Assembly: GCA_037044905.1 (NCBI GenBank)
Contig: JBAOKB010000173.1
Coordinates: forward strand, 496,001 to 560,000
DNA: 64,000 nt
Source of the DNA: Hortaea werneckii
Lineage: Eukaryota; Ascomycota; Dothideomycetes; Mycosphaerellales; Teratosphaeriaceae
Reading direction: 5' to 3'
Shown here: piece by piece, positions 9,113 to 20,200 of the stretch
Layout: the number at the start of each line of letters is the position of its first letter
How positions within the stretch are numbered: position 1 is the stretch's first letter
The notes under the pieces: model-generated
Told to the model about the DNA's origin: nothing
Database searches by the model: none
Seen by the model: only the letters and a program-made list of their open reading frames with translations
Position numbers and translations under genes: made by a program

Positions 9113-11423
9113 CTGACTTTTTCCACACGGTCTTACCATGCTAAGCCGCAGGGTCGACAAGCGAAACCCTCTGCACAGTTCGATTGTTGTTCGCTAATGC
9201 CGACTCTCGAATGGCAAAGACTCCATGACCCACTACGCCTTTCGTTTCTTCGAGATCCGACTATCGGTATAGATGCGTTCCCGAGCAAGAGCGACCTCTG
9301 TCATGCAGCAGATGGACGATATGCGAGACAGATGCTAGAAATTCTCAGTCCAGTCGTGCGCAAGAAAGAGCTGCGACGAATGGACCGCCTCTAATCAATG
9401 ATTAATAGGCCAACAAGATCTGAAGGCGTCATGCTCAGTCTTCAGTGTGTCGTCGCACCAGTCAGCGGTCCGGTTTCACACCATACCGTCATCTCCCGCA
9501 ATGTGCTCATTTTCAAGTCCACATGCAAAGCGTTGCTAATGGCGGGAAGTTGTGCGATTCCATGCTGACAAGATCAACGGGCGTGTCCTCCATACTATGT
9601 AAGCTTAGCGTAGCGGAGAGCTATAGCACCTTGACTAGTTGACCATCTAGACATGTAGCCGAGGACCAATACAATCGTCTGACTCATTGAATGACATATC
9701 ACAATGGACCTACCACGCAAGGTCTTTGTTTGCACCTCGCCCTGGACATGTTAGATTACTATGGACGCTTTCACTGAGCACCTTGAATGCTTACTGGAGT
9801 GCTGAGTGGCTAACATGTGTGGTTTGGAACGGCGAACTTTTAGTATCTTTTCAACAACATCGCGAAAGCTGCATTCGTTCTCTAACACTTCTTTATGATG
9901 AACCCACATTGCAGCGAAAGGATATAGCATTCCTGTCTCGTCTACACAGAATTGCAAGTTCTGTCCTCTAGCAAGTCGTCCCTTGGCCATGTACGTTACA
10001 GTCATACGTCCTTTGTAGACACAGAAATGCACAAGGTATTCTGACATTTTCAGAGGTGTACTCGCTTTACGTACATTCGAGTTCGTTGGAGCTCTGAAGG
10101 CCCTCGCCGAGAGATCGAGACGGGGTTACACGATTGTGGTAGCAGATTGTGCAGTACCTCAGCAGAGTACGATTCAGCCTCCTAAAGTAAAAGAGCTATG
10201 GTCGAACAGGAGGGGGCGCAAGGCGGCGAGGAAACTGTCGCGGTGATCGTTAAACGCACAACGTAAGGCTCTCAATAGCTTCAAAGCCAAGCTTAGACCG
10301 GTGCAGAAAAATCCCTGCCTTTCTGCTTTTTAGGGCTCGGTTTAGTACAGAGGTACTCTTCGCGATCATCGTTCAGTGAATCTAGCTCTTCGACAATGGT
10401 CATAGTTCGCTTCCGCATACCTACCTGCAGCACTACAGGGGCAAAAACATCCTGCTGGTAGGCCACATCATCTCGTCGATCAGGTGTGTAACTCTCGAGC
10501 TGGCTCGCACGGCGAGGCGCTCACAACAGCCGTTGTCGTTTGCATTCTGCCATTGCGAGTCTTCGTGTGATCAACCACCTAGTTTACCCCATTGCAATCG
10601 TTCCCAAACTCATCGTTCGTACTGTATGTGGCGCAATCGCTCCACCTCCTGCTCTCACGTATTCGGTATGCCTAAACTCCGCCGTCAGCTGGGAGCTGGC
10701 AGTTGTCAGGGGCTTCTTGGCCGAAAGACAACTCCATAGCATTCAGCCAAGAACGTTAGAACAGAGGGAACTGAGCGAACACCGAGCCTTAAGAAGTGTC
10801 TCAATCGGCCGGCCCCGACAAGCATCCACCAGTGCAAGGGTTTGGGATGTTTTGATCTTGTCGATCGGTTTGGCTCTACGAGCATGGTTTATTACGACTG
10901 GATGCGTTGTTCGTCTTGCGGTACGACAGCTATTCATGCGCAACGGACAATTATCCCCTACATGCATTCCTTGATGCGTCTGAAATCGCCGGTCGCTCGA
11001 TGAGACGAAGCCATAGGGGTGCCAGATACTTTTGAGAGGATACTACTTCCGCTGAAGATCATCAAAAAGCATTGCAAATGACGGTCTTCCCTCGCTGAGC
11101 GCTTTCACATGAGAGATAACGGAAACGCAACATACATGTAAAGAGCCCAACTTCGCAGGCACGAACAACTTCTATCAAGAAAGTTCGCTCTCGTTTGACG
11201 AAAGCAGATCGATTGTTTTCCGGAGCTCAGAAAAAGCTAAGCGCTGATCGGCAAGCTAATCTACTGCCGGTCTCTTACAATTGTACTGCTCGGCATGCAC
11301 GTGTAAGCAGCCAAGCAAATGATTTTGCCGTCCACAGACCTATTATCTGGTTTCCTTCCCATATTACTGCAGCCTTTGATCAGCCTCCATTTAGACGTTA
11401 ATATCAGTCTGTCGTTCAACACC
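9111..11423. other. Intergenic, 2.3 kb without a recognised gene
   Basis: Only short overlapping frames on both strands. The longest (10540-10974 plus) has no family motif. Mildly AT-balanced sequence with no repeats noted. Confidence 0.4.
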
Positions 11424-12020
11424 ATGTTGCCTTGCAACCGCGTCGAAAGGCGGTGCGATCTGCTCCATCTTCCCCCAGAGCTTCGGAACCGCATTTACGA
11501 ATATGTGGCCTGCAACACTAAAGAAGTAATCATCTTCGCCCATGACTTTGTCCTCACCACGACCTCGCCCTTGGCAGAGACATGTCATCAGCTGCGGGAA
11601 GAGTATGGGCCGGTATATACCAGTCTGCCATTGAGTTGTACTTCCCGCATCACGGTACACAGCCGCAACATGGATGTCCAAGAGTTTTGTTTATCGCTCG
11701 GTCGGATTCCTAGGGCAGCCCCGGGAGTTGGTAGGATGTTGACCTTTCGGATCCATGTCAACCGCTACTTAGCCTGGGATCAAATCGCAAAGTTCGCCGC
11801 AACCCTCACTCATCCGCACGTTGCCGCTCGAACCGCACCGCCGGAGCATTGCAACTTTGCTTTCAGCATAGATGTCCTGAAGTTCGACTTCTATCACTGC
11901 CTTCATGCAATGCTTGCACGCCAACATTCCGAAAGGTTGCACAGCCTGTCCAGTAAGATACTGTTGGAATTTGCAGAAGCCGGGAATAAGGCAAAGGGAG
12001 CGTGCACCTTGGAGTTTTAG
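11424..12020 (+). CDS. F-box-like (2EXR type) fungal protein
   Basis: 198 residues from the ATG at 11424 (MLPCNRVERR); the frame opens earlier but this ATG is right before the domain. The N-terminal LLHLPPELRNRIYEYV is the F-box-like helix common in large fungal families, followed by PLAETCHQLREEYGPVY. The remainder is a small domain without known motifs. Such proteins are generally of unknown function; some may recruit SCF ligases. Single exon. It stands alone with no co-directional neighbour. Confidence 0.75.
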   Translation: MLPCNRVERRCDLLHLPPELRNRIYEYVACNTKEVIIFAHDFVLTTTSPLAETCHQLREEYGPVYTSLPLSCTSRITVHSRNMDVQEFCLSLGRIPRAAPGVGRMLTFRIHVNRYLAWDQIAKFAATLTHPHVAARTAPPEHCNFAFSIDVLKFDFYHCLHAMLARQHSERLHSLSSKILLEFAEAGNKAKGACTLEF

Positions 12021-13027
12021 CGTTTTAAAGTCGGCAGGTAGAAAACTGTGAGGAAATTTCAAACGTAATCTAGCCCTCTACTAGCTGTGGCAGGTACATG
12101 ATACGTGGGCCCCACTATTGCGCTCCATATGGGGCAGCTTACGGTATATCATCATAGCCTCAGGCGCAGAGCTTCACCATTATACGTCTAACAATAGTTA
12201 GATGCCAAATCCTTCTTTTCCTTTCGATTTCTTTTTCTTTTGTGTGTTCGTAGGGAAAGAGAGGGGGAGGTTCTCCTTGCCATGAATCGTGGCTCCATAG
12301 ATTCTCATCTTGGCCATAATGTCACATACCTAACAACCGTTCTCTAGCCGTGTGGTTCTGCTGCTGCTTTTTCGGGCCTGATTTCGCCTAAGAGCTTCGC
12401 CTGAAATAGAAACTTGCTCGATATGACAGAGGTATCTTGGGTATTACAATTGTCATGAGCACCCATTGCGCTGTTCTCAGAGGCGCTCGAACGATATTGT
12501 GCAGGTGCTACAGCCTCGGCTACACCGACTGTCTCTTTCTTCCGTCTCCTCAGCGTATTTCTAACCACTCCTGATGCTTCAATCAGCGGATCATTGTGAG
12601 CGCTAACAGACTCTTCTCGGTCGACCGCATATCGCAAATCCAGTCGATGCAGTAGTCAGACAAGCGGGACTCTTGAGTGTCTTGAGCACCGATCAACACT
12701 CGGTGTTGGGTGACTGCCCAAATAAAGCTTGCATCGCTCGGCAGAATCTGCGAGGGGGCAAAGCTGAATAGCAAACCATCGATATGACTCAACTCGCAAC
12801 AACCCACATTCACCTTGTTCCAATTTTGAGGGCTTCATTACCTTCAAATGAGCAAAGTCAGGTATAGCAAGGGAGATCCATCTGAGGCTGCTTTTCATAC
12901 TTGTATAGCGACATGGAAGAAGGACCTCACGCTTAGAAGAATGACGGCAAGTTCTCTATAGAGTCCCAAGATGATATGCTTTCCAGCGAGCATTGACAAT
13001 AGAACCAAGGAAGCGAAGCCACCGAGC
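12021..13027. other. Intergenic, nothing firm
   Basis: Minus-strand frames at 12344-12898 overlap in two registers without a motif. A pyrimidine-rich patch near 12208-12245 follows the F-box gene. Confidence 0.35.
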
Positions 13028-13795
13028 TCAAATTTGTTTCCCCCTCGCCCCCGACTCCCAACCCCTTCCCTTATTATATCCGGATTTTTGGAGGGTATGT
13101 TCGTCTCTTCTCTCGTGCTTTTTTTTTTTATCTCTCCCGACCAGAATGCAACCTGTTTTGAATGCAGGCCTGTTCGTGTTTCCTCTTCTCGGGCGAGACT
13201 GCTTAGCCGTAGACTTGAATGTTTCAGAAATGGGGAAATCAGGCAGTCGAGTGAATGGCTGGGGGCTGACGTCCGGTTGCAAGGTCTTTGGCGGCAATGA
13301 AAACGCTTCTGCTGACCTTACAGCAAGGCGGGACAGTTTTTCGATGCCGCTGTTAGACAATGCGCTTTGTATCTTGTATACTATCTGCATTGGGTTCGGT
13401 TCAATTTGGGAAGTGGACAGTATTTCGCAGAGTTCAGTCCGAAGTTGTCGCTCGTTTCGATTGATGAGATCCGGTTGCATTTTGATCTTCCGGGCCAATT
13501 CCTCATTCGACCAGACTACTTCTCGTTGCCCGTCTGAAGCTATGGTAAGCGCAGCAAGCATTTTGTCTCGTCCACAGGGCCCAGGCGGATGGAGCCAAGG
13601 CAGACTCTGGCCAGTACCGATCTTAGGGGCAACTTTCGCAAGAATGTAGGATGCAATCAGAACTGTCGTGGTCGAGTATTTCAAGTCTCTTAGAAGCTGA
13701 CGCGAAGAATCACGGGTGCAGATGAACTCGCCGGTCTTCGCTTGGAACGGAGGGTAGAGCTCTGTTGCGAGGCTGAGAAAAAATTCTAGGGGCAC
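13028..13795 (-). CDS. Hypothetical protein (possibly 3' exon)
   Basis: A 255-codon minus-strand frame with no recognised domain. It contains KYSTTTVLIASYILAKVAPK and a helix-rich middle (NEELARKIKMQPDLINRNE). The frame begins at GTG just after a stop; an upstream frame (13800-14384) ends a few bases earlier in another register, so the two may be exons of one gene or a frameshifted gene. The C-terminus is basic and may be read-through of non-coding sequence. Coding status uncertain. Confidence 0.3.
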   Translation of the reverse strand: MPLEFFLSLATELYPPFQAKTGEFICTRDSSRQLLRDLKYSTTTVLIASYILAKVAPKIGTGQSLPWLHPPGPCGRDKMLAALTIASDGQREVVWSNEELARKIKMQPDLINRNERQLRTELCEILSTSQIEPNPMQIVYKIQSALSNSGIEKLSRLAVRSAEAFSLPPKTLQPDVSPQPFTRLPDFPISETFKSTAKQSRPRRGNTNRPAFKTGCILVGRDKKKKHERRDEHTLQKSGYNKGRGWESGARGKQI

Positions 13796-14136
13796 GCTCT
13801 TAGCTTGGTTTCGTCACCAGGAGTTTCATACAATCCCGTTTACCACTTGCGATACGCAAACTTTCTGGGCCCATGTCTTCCAGTCTTGGTTGCTCTATAA
13901 CATGTCCGATATTTCTTCCACCACTCCGTGACTCGAGCTCACTTGTAGAGACTTCCTCGGCAATAACGACTGAAACCTTATGATGAAGAAGGGATGAGTC
14001 TGGAAAATCGGAAATGATCGTGTATGTAAGCATGGAGTAACGCAGCCCCGAAAGACTGGGGAAAGAAGGTGGAAGAGGAAAGCAAAAGAGGAAAGAGAGG
14101 CCAAGAGACCAGGCGGTGTCATGTGAAGAGTGGGCA

Positions 14137-14181
<45 letters not shown>

Positions 14182-15688
14182 ACATATTCAAGGATATAAC
14201 TACTTGGTAGAGTGTTATCGAACAAAGAAGCGGCGAGGTCATTTGCGTCGTACGATGACCTCCTTGTCGAGATTGACCCTTCCCTTCCGCGCTTTCCCCA
14301 TCTCGGCAACCCTTTGTCGTATGTCTCCAGACCCCTAGCAGCAAGTGTTGCAAGTTGTCGCGTATTGATCCAATCATCATTCATGGTCTTTGCTCTCGCG
14401 GAGTTGGTGGACGAGCCGGGGCCATCGTCAGCTGTTTGATTGACGGTACCTAGGTATCTTCCGGCTTGCTACATAGTCCTTATGCGGAGACGGCAAGCAG
14501 GGAGCGCTGAGATGGAGGACAAGAGAGCCCTTGCCAGTCGGAAGAGAGCAACCAGTATCTCGCACGGACGAAGCTCGCCGCCACATGAAAGTCTCAACCA
14601 TGATCCTGAGATGTGGCCAGACGAGATTCATTGCCCACAGAGGATAGAGCGGGATATGACCAAATCACGGGCTTTACTGCACCATGCGTCCTCGGCTTAC
14701 CACTAGCGCTCTCCATTGTGGTCCCTGCGTAGAAGATCCTTGAACCGCTGCATCTTCATTCATACCACTGAGCATCCGGATGGCGACGAGATATTCGGTA
14801 AGCTCCAAACAGGTCTGTCCAGGTGGGAACCTGCTTTTGGCCTTTCAACCTCGTATGGAAAGGAGAAGGAACCCCAAGGTTTCAAGCGCAAGTGCCTGCC
14901 ACGCGAGATTTGTGGAGGGCGTAGCGAAGGGAGGGAAGAGGGGGGGTGGATATTGCTCATACCCGCGCGTAAGCACCGTCGACTGCACAAGCTATATCTT
15001 GCATTTGGCGAGATCGGCAGACGGAGGTGGTTGTTGCGGGCCTTCGACCGCGGCATGCGAAGGGTGAGCCAGGGCTAGACGACGGTATGTCGTGGGTGGA
15101 GGTGGGCACCTCGTCGGCGCTCAGAACAAGGGAAGAAGTAGAAGGTCCAGCTGAGGTTATGCGGTTGTCCTCCTCTAGCATGGGAAGATAAAGCACAAGG
15201 TTCTGAACTGACCTATATTGGAGACGCATCATGTATCAAGGTACGCTCCCGGAACAATCCCTCGCGCTCAGCCGCCCGGGCTTTCATTAGAGGACATGTG
15301 AGTTTCCACATTCAAAACCCTAAATGCTGGTTTGCTGCTAATGAATAAGGTAGCCAGTGTTCTATGCACGTGTGGTTTGGCTTTTAGCAACCGTGCAAAA
15401 CGTCTGCAGAACACCTCGTCTCATGGCTCTCACTTGAAGCAGAATAGTCCAACGTCCTGCGCAGCAACTTCCAAGCCGAGTCTCCCCTCAGGACTGCCCC
15501 ACCAAGATACGCCCGGTGGATTGGCCTGGACGTACCACTCGCACGCTTAATCGCAGGCGGGTCGGTAGGGAACCTTATGAACAGTGCTTGGACGAAATAA
15601 TGTTAGGAATGAATGTTTTCCTCTTCATTCGCTTCCAAACTGCAACACGACACTTGATGCTCTAGCCAGTTTGACCAGAAACGGCAGG
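13796..15688. other. Weak frames and a C tract, no recognised gene
   Basis: Contains the minus-strand frame 13800-14384, split by the poly-C tract, and a purine-rich plus-strand patch near 14060-14110. No domain is recognised between 14182 and 15688. Confidence 0.35.
14139..14181. repeat. 43-nt poly-C tract
   Basis: An uninterrupted C run on the plus strand (poly-G on minus). It creates false poly-Pro and poly-Gly frames. It is the second of three long G/C homopolymers in the window. Confidence 0.9.
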
Positions 15689-16310
15689 TTATCCTAAACA
15701 TCGAAAGTTCTTCTGCGCGGCTTCACCTTCTCGGTGACCGCCACTTGTGCTACCGTCCTCAGGTACTCCATCCCGATCGAGTTTGTTGTTCTGCCGCACC
15801 AGCATTATGCAAAGGAGGGCTGCCATGACGATGGCGAGGAACGCTGTACAGCAATTGACCAAAAATGCGGTGATGTATCGCGGCGCTCCTCCGTACTTGC
15901 ATGGGACGTACATAGACGCAGCATTCGGAAGACCGTTGATGAGTGCGAGAGCAGCCGCACGCGATGGCCGCAGGGCGAGGAATCCTCTTGGAGATCCATC
16001 CCAGCACTATGACATAGTGCGTGTAGATGCCGGATACCAGGAGCATCATCGCGACATATCCAGGAGCGACGGATGTTGTGCACGCCGCCAGGATGAGCGC
16101 CATCTTGGCCGCCAGCAGAGGCAGGGTAATGTGCAAGAATCGCTCGCCGCCCCTGTTAGTGGAGAGAGCATTCAAAAACGCTGTAATCATGGAAAGGATG
16201 TACGACGGCGCCGTAAGCAAGTGGGAATTGAGCCTGCTATACCCAAGTGTTTGTACCATAAAAGAAAAGGACATGGTCGGCAGAGCTTTGGGACCAATGC
16301 GCTACACTCC
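15689..16310 (-). pseudogene. 5'-truncated ACS-family MFS transporter with a frameshift
   Basis: The minus strand encodes the C-terminal half of a Dal5/Tna1-type anion:cation symporter. It begins near ALPTMSFSFMVQTLGYS, continues through LLTAPSYILSMITAF and WISKRIPRP, then needs a shift of frame to read SRAAALALINGLPNAASMY and YGGAPRYITAFLVN, ending QKNFRCLG. The shift falls near 15970-15985, where the family has an uninterrupted P-x-R-A-A-A block. The N-terminal six helices are absent; homology begins about 30 bp from the stop of the next MFS gene. A truncated, frameshifted relic. Confidence 0.7.
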
Positions 16311-16338
16311 ATAGATTGCGATGCTCCCATCGCCATTC

Positions 16339-17599
16339 CTACTGAATATTGCTTGTTTTGATCACCTGCACATCTTCTGCGAACCTGTTTCCGAGGAACT
16401 GGGTGTTGACGACTCCAACAACAAAAGCAACGCCCAAGACCAAAGCTTGCAGACCAAAGGCAACGTCGGCCCCGCTGGCACTAATCCAGGACACTTGAAA
16501 ATAAACGACGCAAAAACCACCCGTCGTACTGCGACCTGTCAGCATCCACAGCTCGAATGAGACGCGCGGCTTACTCACCGCCACATATTGATGATGGGTG
16601 CTACCAGAGAGGCTTGCTCCGGAAAACAATCCAGACAGTACGCGGAGACTGCGGTGGTTGCAGCGACCATCATGAAAGCCAGACAGGCCCATCCAATCTC
16701 GATCAAGATCCAGTGTAGGGAGTGCTGAAAGGCTTTTCCGTAGAGGATCAGGCCAACAAGGCCGATCGCAGTCGGAGCGTAAGTACCCCAGAGCCGGTTC
16801 GCTGGGTTGTGTTTCCCGTGGTGCCTTCGAAGGTATCTGTTGAATAGCCATTTGTTGAACCAGTATCCCCAGAGTTGCCCGAAAACAGCACCAACAATCG
16901 GAGCCAGCCAGCTACAAGCAAAAGCTGCGCCGCTAAACCGGTAAGGGGGCGGCAGCAGCAGCTGTGACACTGTATTGTTAACGCCAATGACCCAGGCAAT
17001 CATGGCCATCACGTAGACGACGGTAATGAAAAAGATCTGCGGCTTTAGCTGAATGTTCAAGATGTCTTTGAGCACCGACCATATCTCTGGACGGCCTTCC
17101 TTTGACATGACACCCGTAATGCCCGTGAGGAGCTTGAGCTTGGCAACAACACCTTTGTCCCGCGATGGCGGTGGGTCACGGCGGTTGTACAGCGTCTCAT
17201 CTCCTAGAAAGATGATTGACAAAGTCGCAAGGCCATGCAAGCTGGCAAGAACACCAAAGTCAGCCCGCCAATCGACAGCCTGTATGAGCCAAGCCGCAAG
17301 AAAAGGGCCCAGGAAGGGACCACCAAGCAGACAGAAGACCCAAATGTTCACGCGGCTGGTGCGCTCGTGAAGGAAAAACCTGCCGAGTTTAGTGACTCCA
17401 CCTCTAGACTCGCAGAGTATGGAAAACGTACAGATCGTGAATCACGCTCAGACCTACAACCTGGGGCGCAGTGTTAAACCAGCCCTGAAGGGCGCGAAAA
17501 GCAGTGAAACAAGCATAGTTCGGAGACAACGCCGCTGCTAGGACCACCAAGGTCGAAAAGAACTGAGACCAGAAGAGGACAGGCAGTCGTCCGTCGCCT
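16339..17599 (-). CDS. MFS transporter, 5'-truncated, three visible exons
   Basis: Exons 17599-17432, 17379-16579 and 16528-16339 join in phase. Intron 17380-17431 (52 nt) has donor gtacgt, branch cactaaac and a cag acceptor; intron 16529-16578 is 50 nt with donor gtgagt. The protein reads GRLPVLFWSQFFSTLVVLAA, RALQGWFNTAPQVVGLSVIHDLFFLHERTSRVNIWVF, GGPFLGPFLAAWLI and later TM helices, ending GNRFAEDVQVIK. It resembles fungal 12-TM drug:H+ antiporter-like MFS proteins. The first one or two helices are missing: upstream lies a rhodopsin-like fragment on the other strand. Either an undetected first exon or, more likely, a broken gene. Introns remain intact. Confidence 0.7.
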
Positions 17600-17629
17600 C
17601 TGACAGAACCCTGTGCGGTCCTCTCTCCT

Positions 17630-18012
17630 ATGTTTGGAAGGTGGTCGTTCTCGGCACACTTACTCTCTATCCTAAAGGGTACTGGTTCCAAAAAGCGATG
17701 GTGTATCAAGGGGGTTATCGCAATACAGCTCGTTGCCAATGGAATCACCGTCATCCAAATCTGGGCACAGTGTGGTGAGCATATTGAAGCGCTGTGGAAC
17801 CTCGACGTGGCGGCACATGTGTCCTGTCAAAGCCCAGACGTCCAAATTGTCATCGCTTTTGTCCAGAGTAGCCTCAACAGCCTCTGCGACGTCGCTTTGA
17901 CGGTCATTCCGGCACTGATCCTATGGAATCTCCAGATACCGCGCGCAGAAAAACTTGCCTTGGGCTTGACTTTGACTACGAGTGTATTGGCGTTCGCAGC
18001 AAGCATCGTCAA
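17630..18012 (+). pseudogene. Fungal rhodopsin/Pth11-like membrane protein fragment
   Basis: About 110 coherent residues: a helix (VIAIQLVANGITVIQIW), a Cys loop (HVSCQSPD), a second helix and the hallmark DVALTVIPALILWNLQIPRAEK, then another helix ending in IVK at a gtaagt donor (18013). The Cys loop, D-x-x-L-x-x-x-P and W-x-L-Q pattern is that of the fungal SAT4/Pth11 rhodopsin-like family. N-terminal helices are lacking, and no matching exon follows the donor before the FAD oxidase begins. Its 5' break coincides with the 5' break of the opposite-strand MFS gene. Confidence 0.6.
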
Positions 18013-18101
18013 GTAAGTTCTTTCTTTATCCGAGAGGATGATTCGAGACCTGGCTAACCTCTCTCTTCCCCGAGACCACCTGCTCTCACGTTTGTCAAAT
18101 C

Positions 18102-19674
18102 TTGTCGCAACGACTTCCCGGGCAGATTGTTACGCCTGAGCAGCAGATCGAGTACAATGCCATCAACACTGATCGCTGGTCCAATACCGCTATCCTACCT
18201 CCTGAGTGCATTGCCTCTCCAGCATCGGCCGCGGATGTAGCATTGATACTCCAAATCGTCTTAGAGGATCCGTCCGAGCACTCCGCCGCAGCATGTAACT
18301 TTGCTGTCAAATCGGATGGCCACAGCCCTAACGTGGGTTTCAACGATATTGATCAGGGGGTTTCGATTGATCTTCGTCGCATCAATACGACTGTCATTGC
18401 ACAAGACAGGTCCTTTGTGTCGCTTGGCTCGGGGGCCCGTTGGCGAGACGTCTATGCGTCTCTACAGGATACCGGAGTGATTATTCCCGGCGCGGAATGC
18501 AGCGAGACAGGCGTAGGAGGCGTGATACTGGGTGGAGGAATCTCTTTTTTCCTTCCTCGCGTCGGGTCTGTCGCCGACAATGTCATCAACTACGAAGTTG
18601 TCCTTGCATCGGGCGAGATTGTCAACGCTAACGCAACGAGCCACCAAGACCTCTGGCTTGCGTTGCGGAGTGGCTCTTCCAACTTCGGTATCGTGACTCG
18701 ATTCGACGTCGCCGCTCTGCCAGAGGGCCCCGTGTGGGGCGGTGGCCTGACACAGCCGGCACAGGCACACACTACGGACGAGGTGTTGAAAGCGCTCCAC
18801 CATCTGGCTGGAGACCCAGACCGAGACCGCTATGCCGCGTACGGTGTCCTATGGAGTTACAACACGACCACGGGCGACAGACGAATCACACATACCTTGG
18901 TTCACACCAACGGAACCGCGCATCCTGATGCTTTCCGACCTTTTGAGAAAATTCAGCCTCGGCTTTCCAGCAGCCTACGCAGCACTACCATCGGTTCGCT
19001 GACAGAAGAGGCGTCTGCTTTTATGTCAAAAGGATTTCGGGACGTCGGGGCGACTGTGACCTTTAAGAACGATCTCGAGACGCTGAGAGCGGTCCATCGG
19101 ATCGCCGATGAAGTCTTTCAGAAGGTACGTAGCTGCCCAACAGACCATTTTCCGTGACAAGGCTGACAGAGATGTGGAGCAGGTTTCTCACGTCCAGAAC
19201 ATGACCTGGATTTTCTCTTTTGAGCCCCTCACCAGGGACGTGATACAGCGAAGCAACGCACAAGGCGGTAATGTAATGGCCGTAGGCGGCGGGGAAAACT
19301 GGATCATCATGATGATAGCTCCGCGACTTGGATCTGACTTTGACATTCCGGTCGCGCACGAGGCGGCCCAAGAGACGGTGGCAAGGATTAATCATGCGAC
19401 CCATCTAGCCGGCACGAATAGTGACTTTCTATACCTCAACTACGCCGGGGAGTTTCAAGATCCTATTGCAGGATATGGGGATGACAGTGTCGCGTTTCTC
19501 CAAGCGACCAGTGAGCGTTACGACCCCGGCGGCGTCTTCCAGTCTCGCATGCCAGGAGGGTTCAAGATCGGAAAGACCACTGAGAATGCGGACAAGGCTT
19601 GGACCGACATGCGCTCGTTCGACCCGCCAAATGACCACCGACTCGTGCTGGGGTCGGTGGCACAAGAATTGTAA
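18102..19674 (+). CDS. FAD-linked oxidase (PCMH-type, BBE-like)
   Basis: Exons to 19124 and from 19183, intron 58 nt (gtacgt ... ctgac ... gagcag), joined in phase as EVFQK/VSHVQ. Domains: PCMH FAD-binding fold with KSDGHSPNVGFN (variant of the usual SGGHxxxxG), VSLGSGARWRDVY, GVGGVILGGGISFF and LRSGSSNFGIVTRFD; C-terminal berberine-bridge-like end DFLYLNYAGEFQDPIAGYG and SRMPGGFKI. Family members oxidise sugars or secondary metabolites and are often secreted. No signal peptide or ATG is readable: the frame is open back to 18042 and opens with TTG, so the N-terminus is lost or in an unseen exon. The usual His that binds FAD covalently is in the variant SDGH motif. Confidence 0.75.
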
Positions 19675-20200
19675 GCCCTGTGCGACAACCGAGGCACTAC
19701 TGGGACAAGTCTTGTGGCCAACGCCTGGAGCCACTCTATCATCACATAAGACATTGCAACATCTACGGTCCAAGTATTGCGCAACAATACGCATGATTCA
19801 TGTGTTCGCGGGACAGTATCATATCTCTTAACCCACACTCGTTTCCATCGCATTTGTAATTGAACACGCAGGCGTCACTCGTTTCCATCGCATTTGTAAT
19901 TGAGCACGCAGGCGTCAGGTAGAATCGCAGTCTAAAGTTTTGTTGCCATGTCCCATTCCCAATCAATGTACTGCACGTCACTTGGTCTTAATTGTTGTAA
20001 AGTTCTTACGTGGTCTCTCCATCCCAGCGCCCAGCCTTACAAACCTAAAGCGAAGTCGGTCTCTGCAATTGCCCTACCTTTCAATTCTACTCTCAATCAG
20101 TGCATCGTTCTCATGTTGGGAATAGAGTCCTTCTTCATTCCAGAGTCTTCTACAAGAGGTATAGCAGATACCAATTTTCGAGAGAAGTTACTCCGCACAA
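19675..20200. other. Intergenic with a 40-bp tandem duplication
   Basis: Two head-to-tail 40-bp copies starting cactcgtttccatcgcattt lie at 19836-19875 and 19876-19915, differing at one base. Nothing else is recognised. Confidence 0.6.

Noticed and set aside
7945..9126. 393-codon minus frame with poly-Pro and Ile-Ala-Arg repeats
   Set aside because: It runs through the G tract and the 9-bp minisatellite, which are open in all frames. Only the C2H2 part (8215-8550) looks coding.
13800..14384. Gly-rich or Pro-rich ORFs at the C tract
   Set aside because: Open only because of the homopolymer; flanking parts show no family motif.
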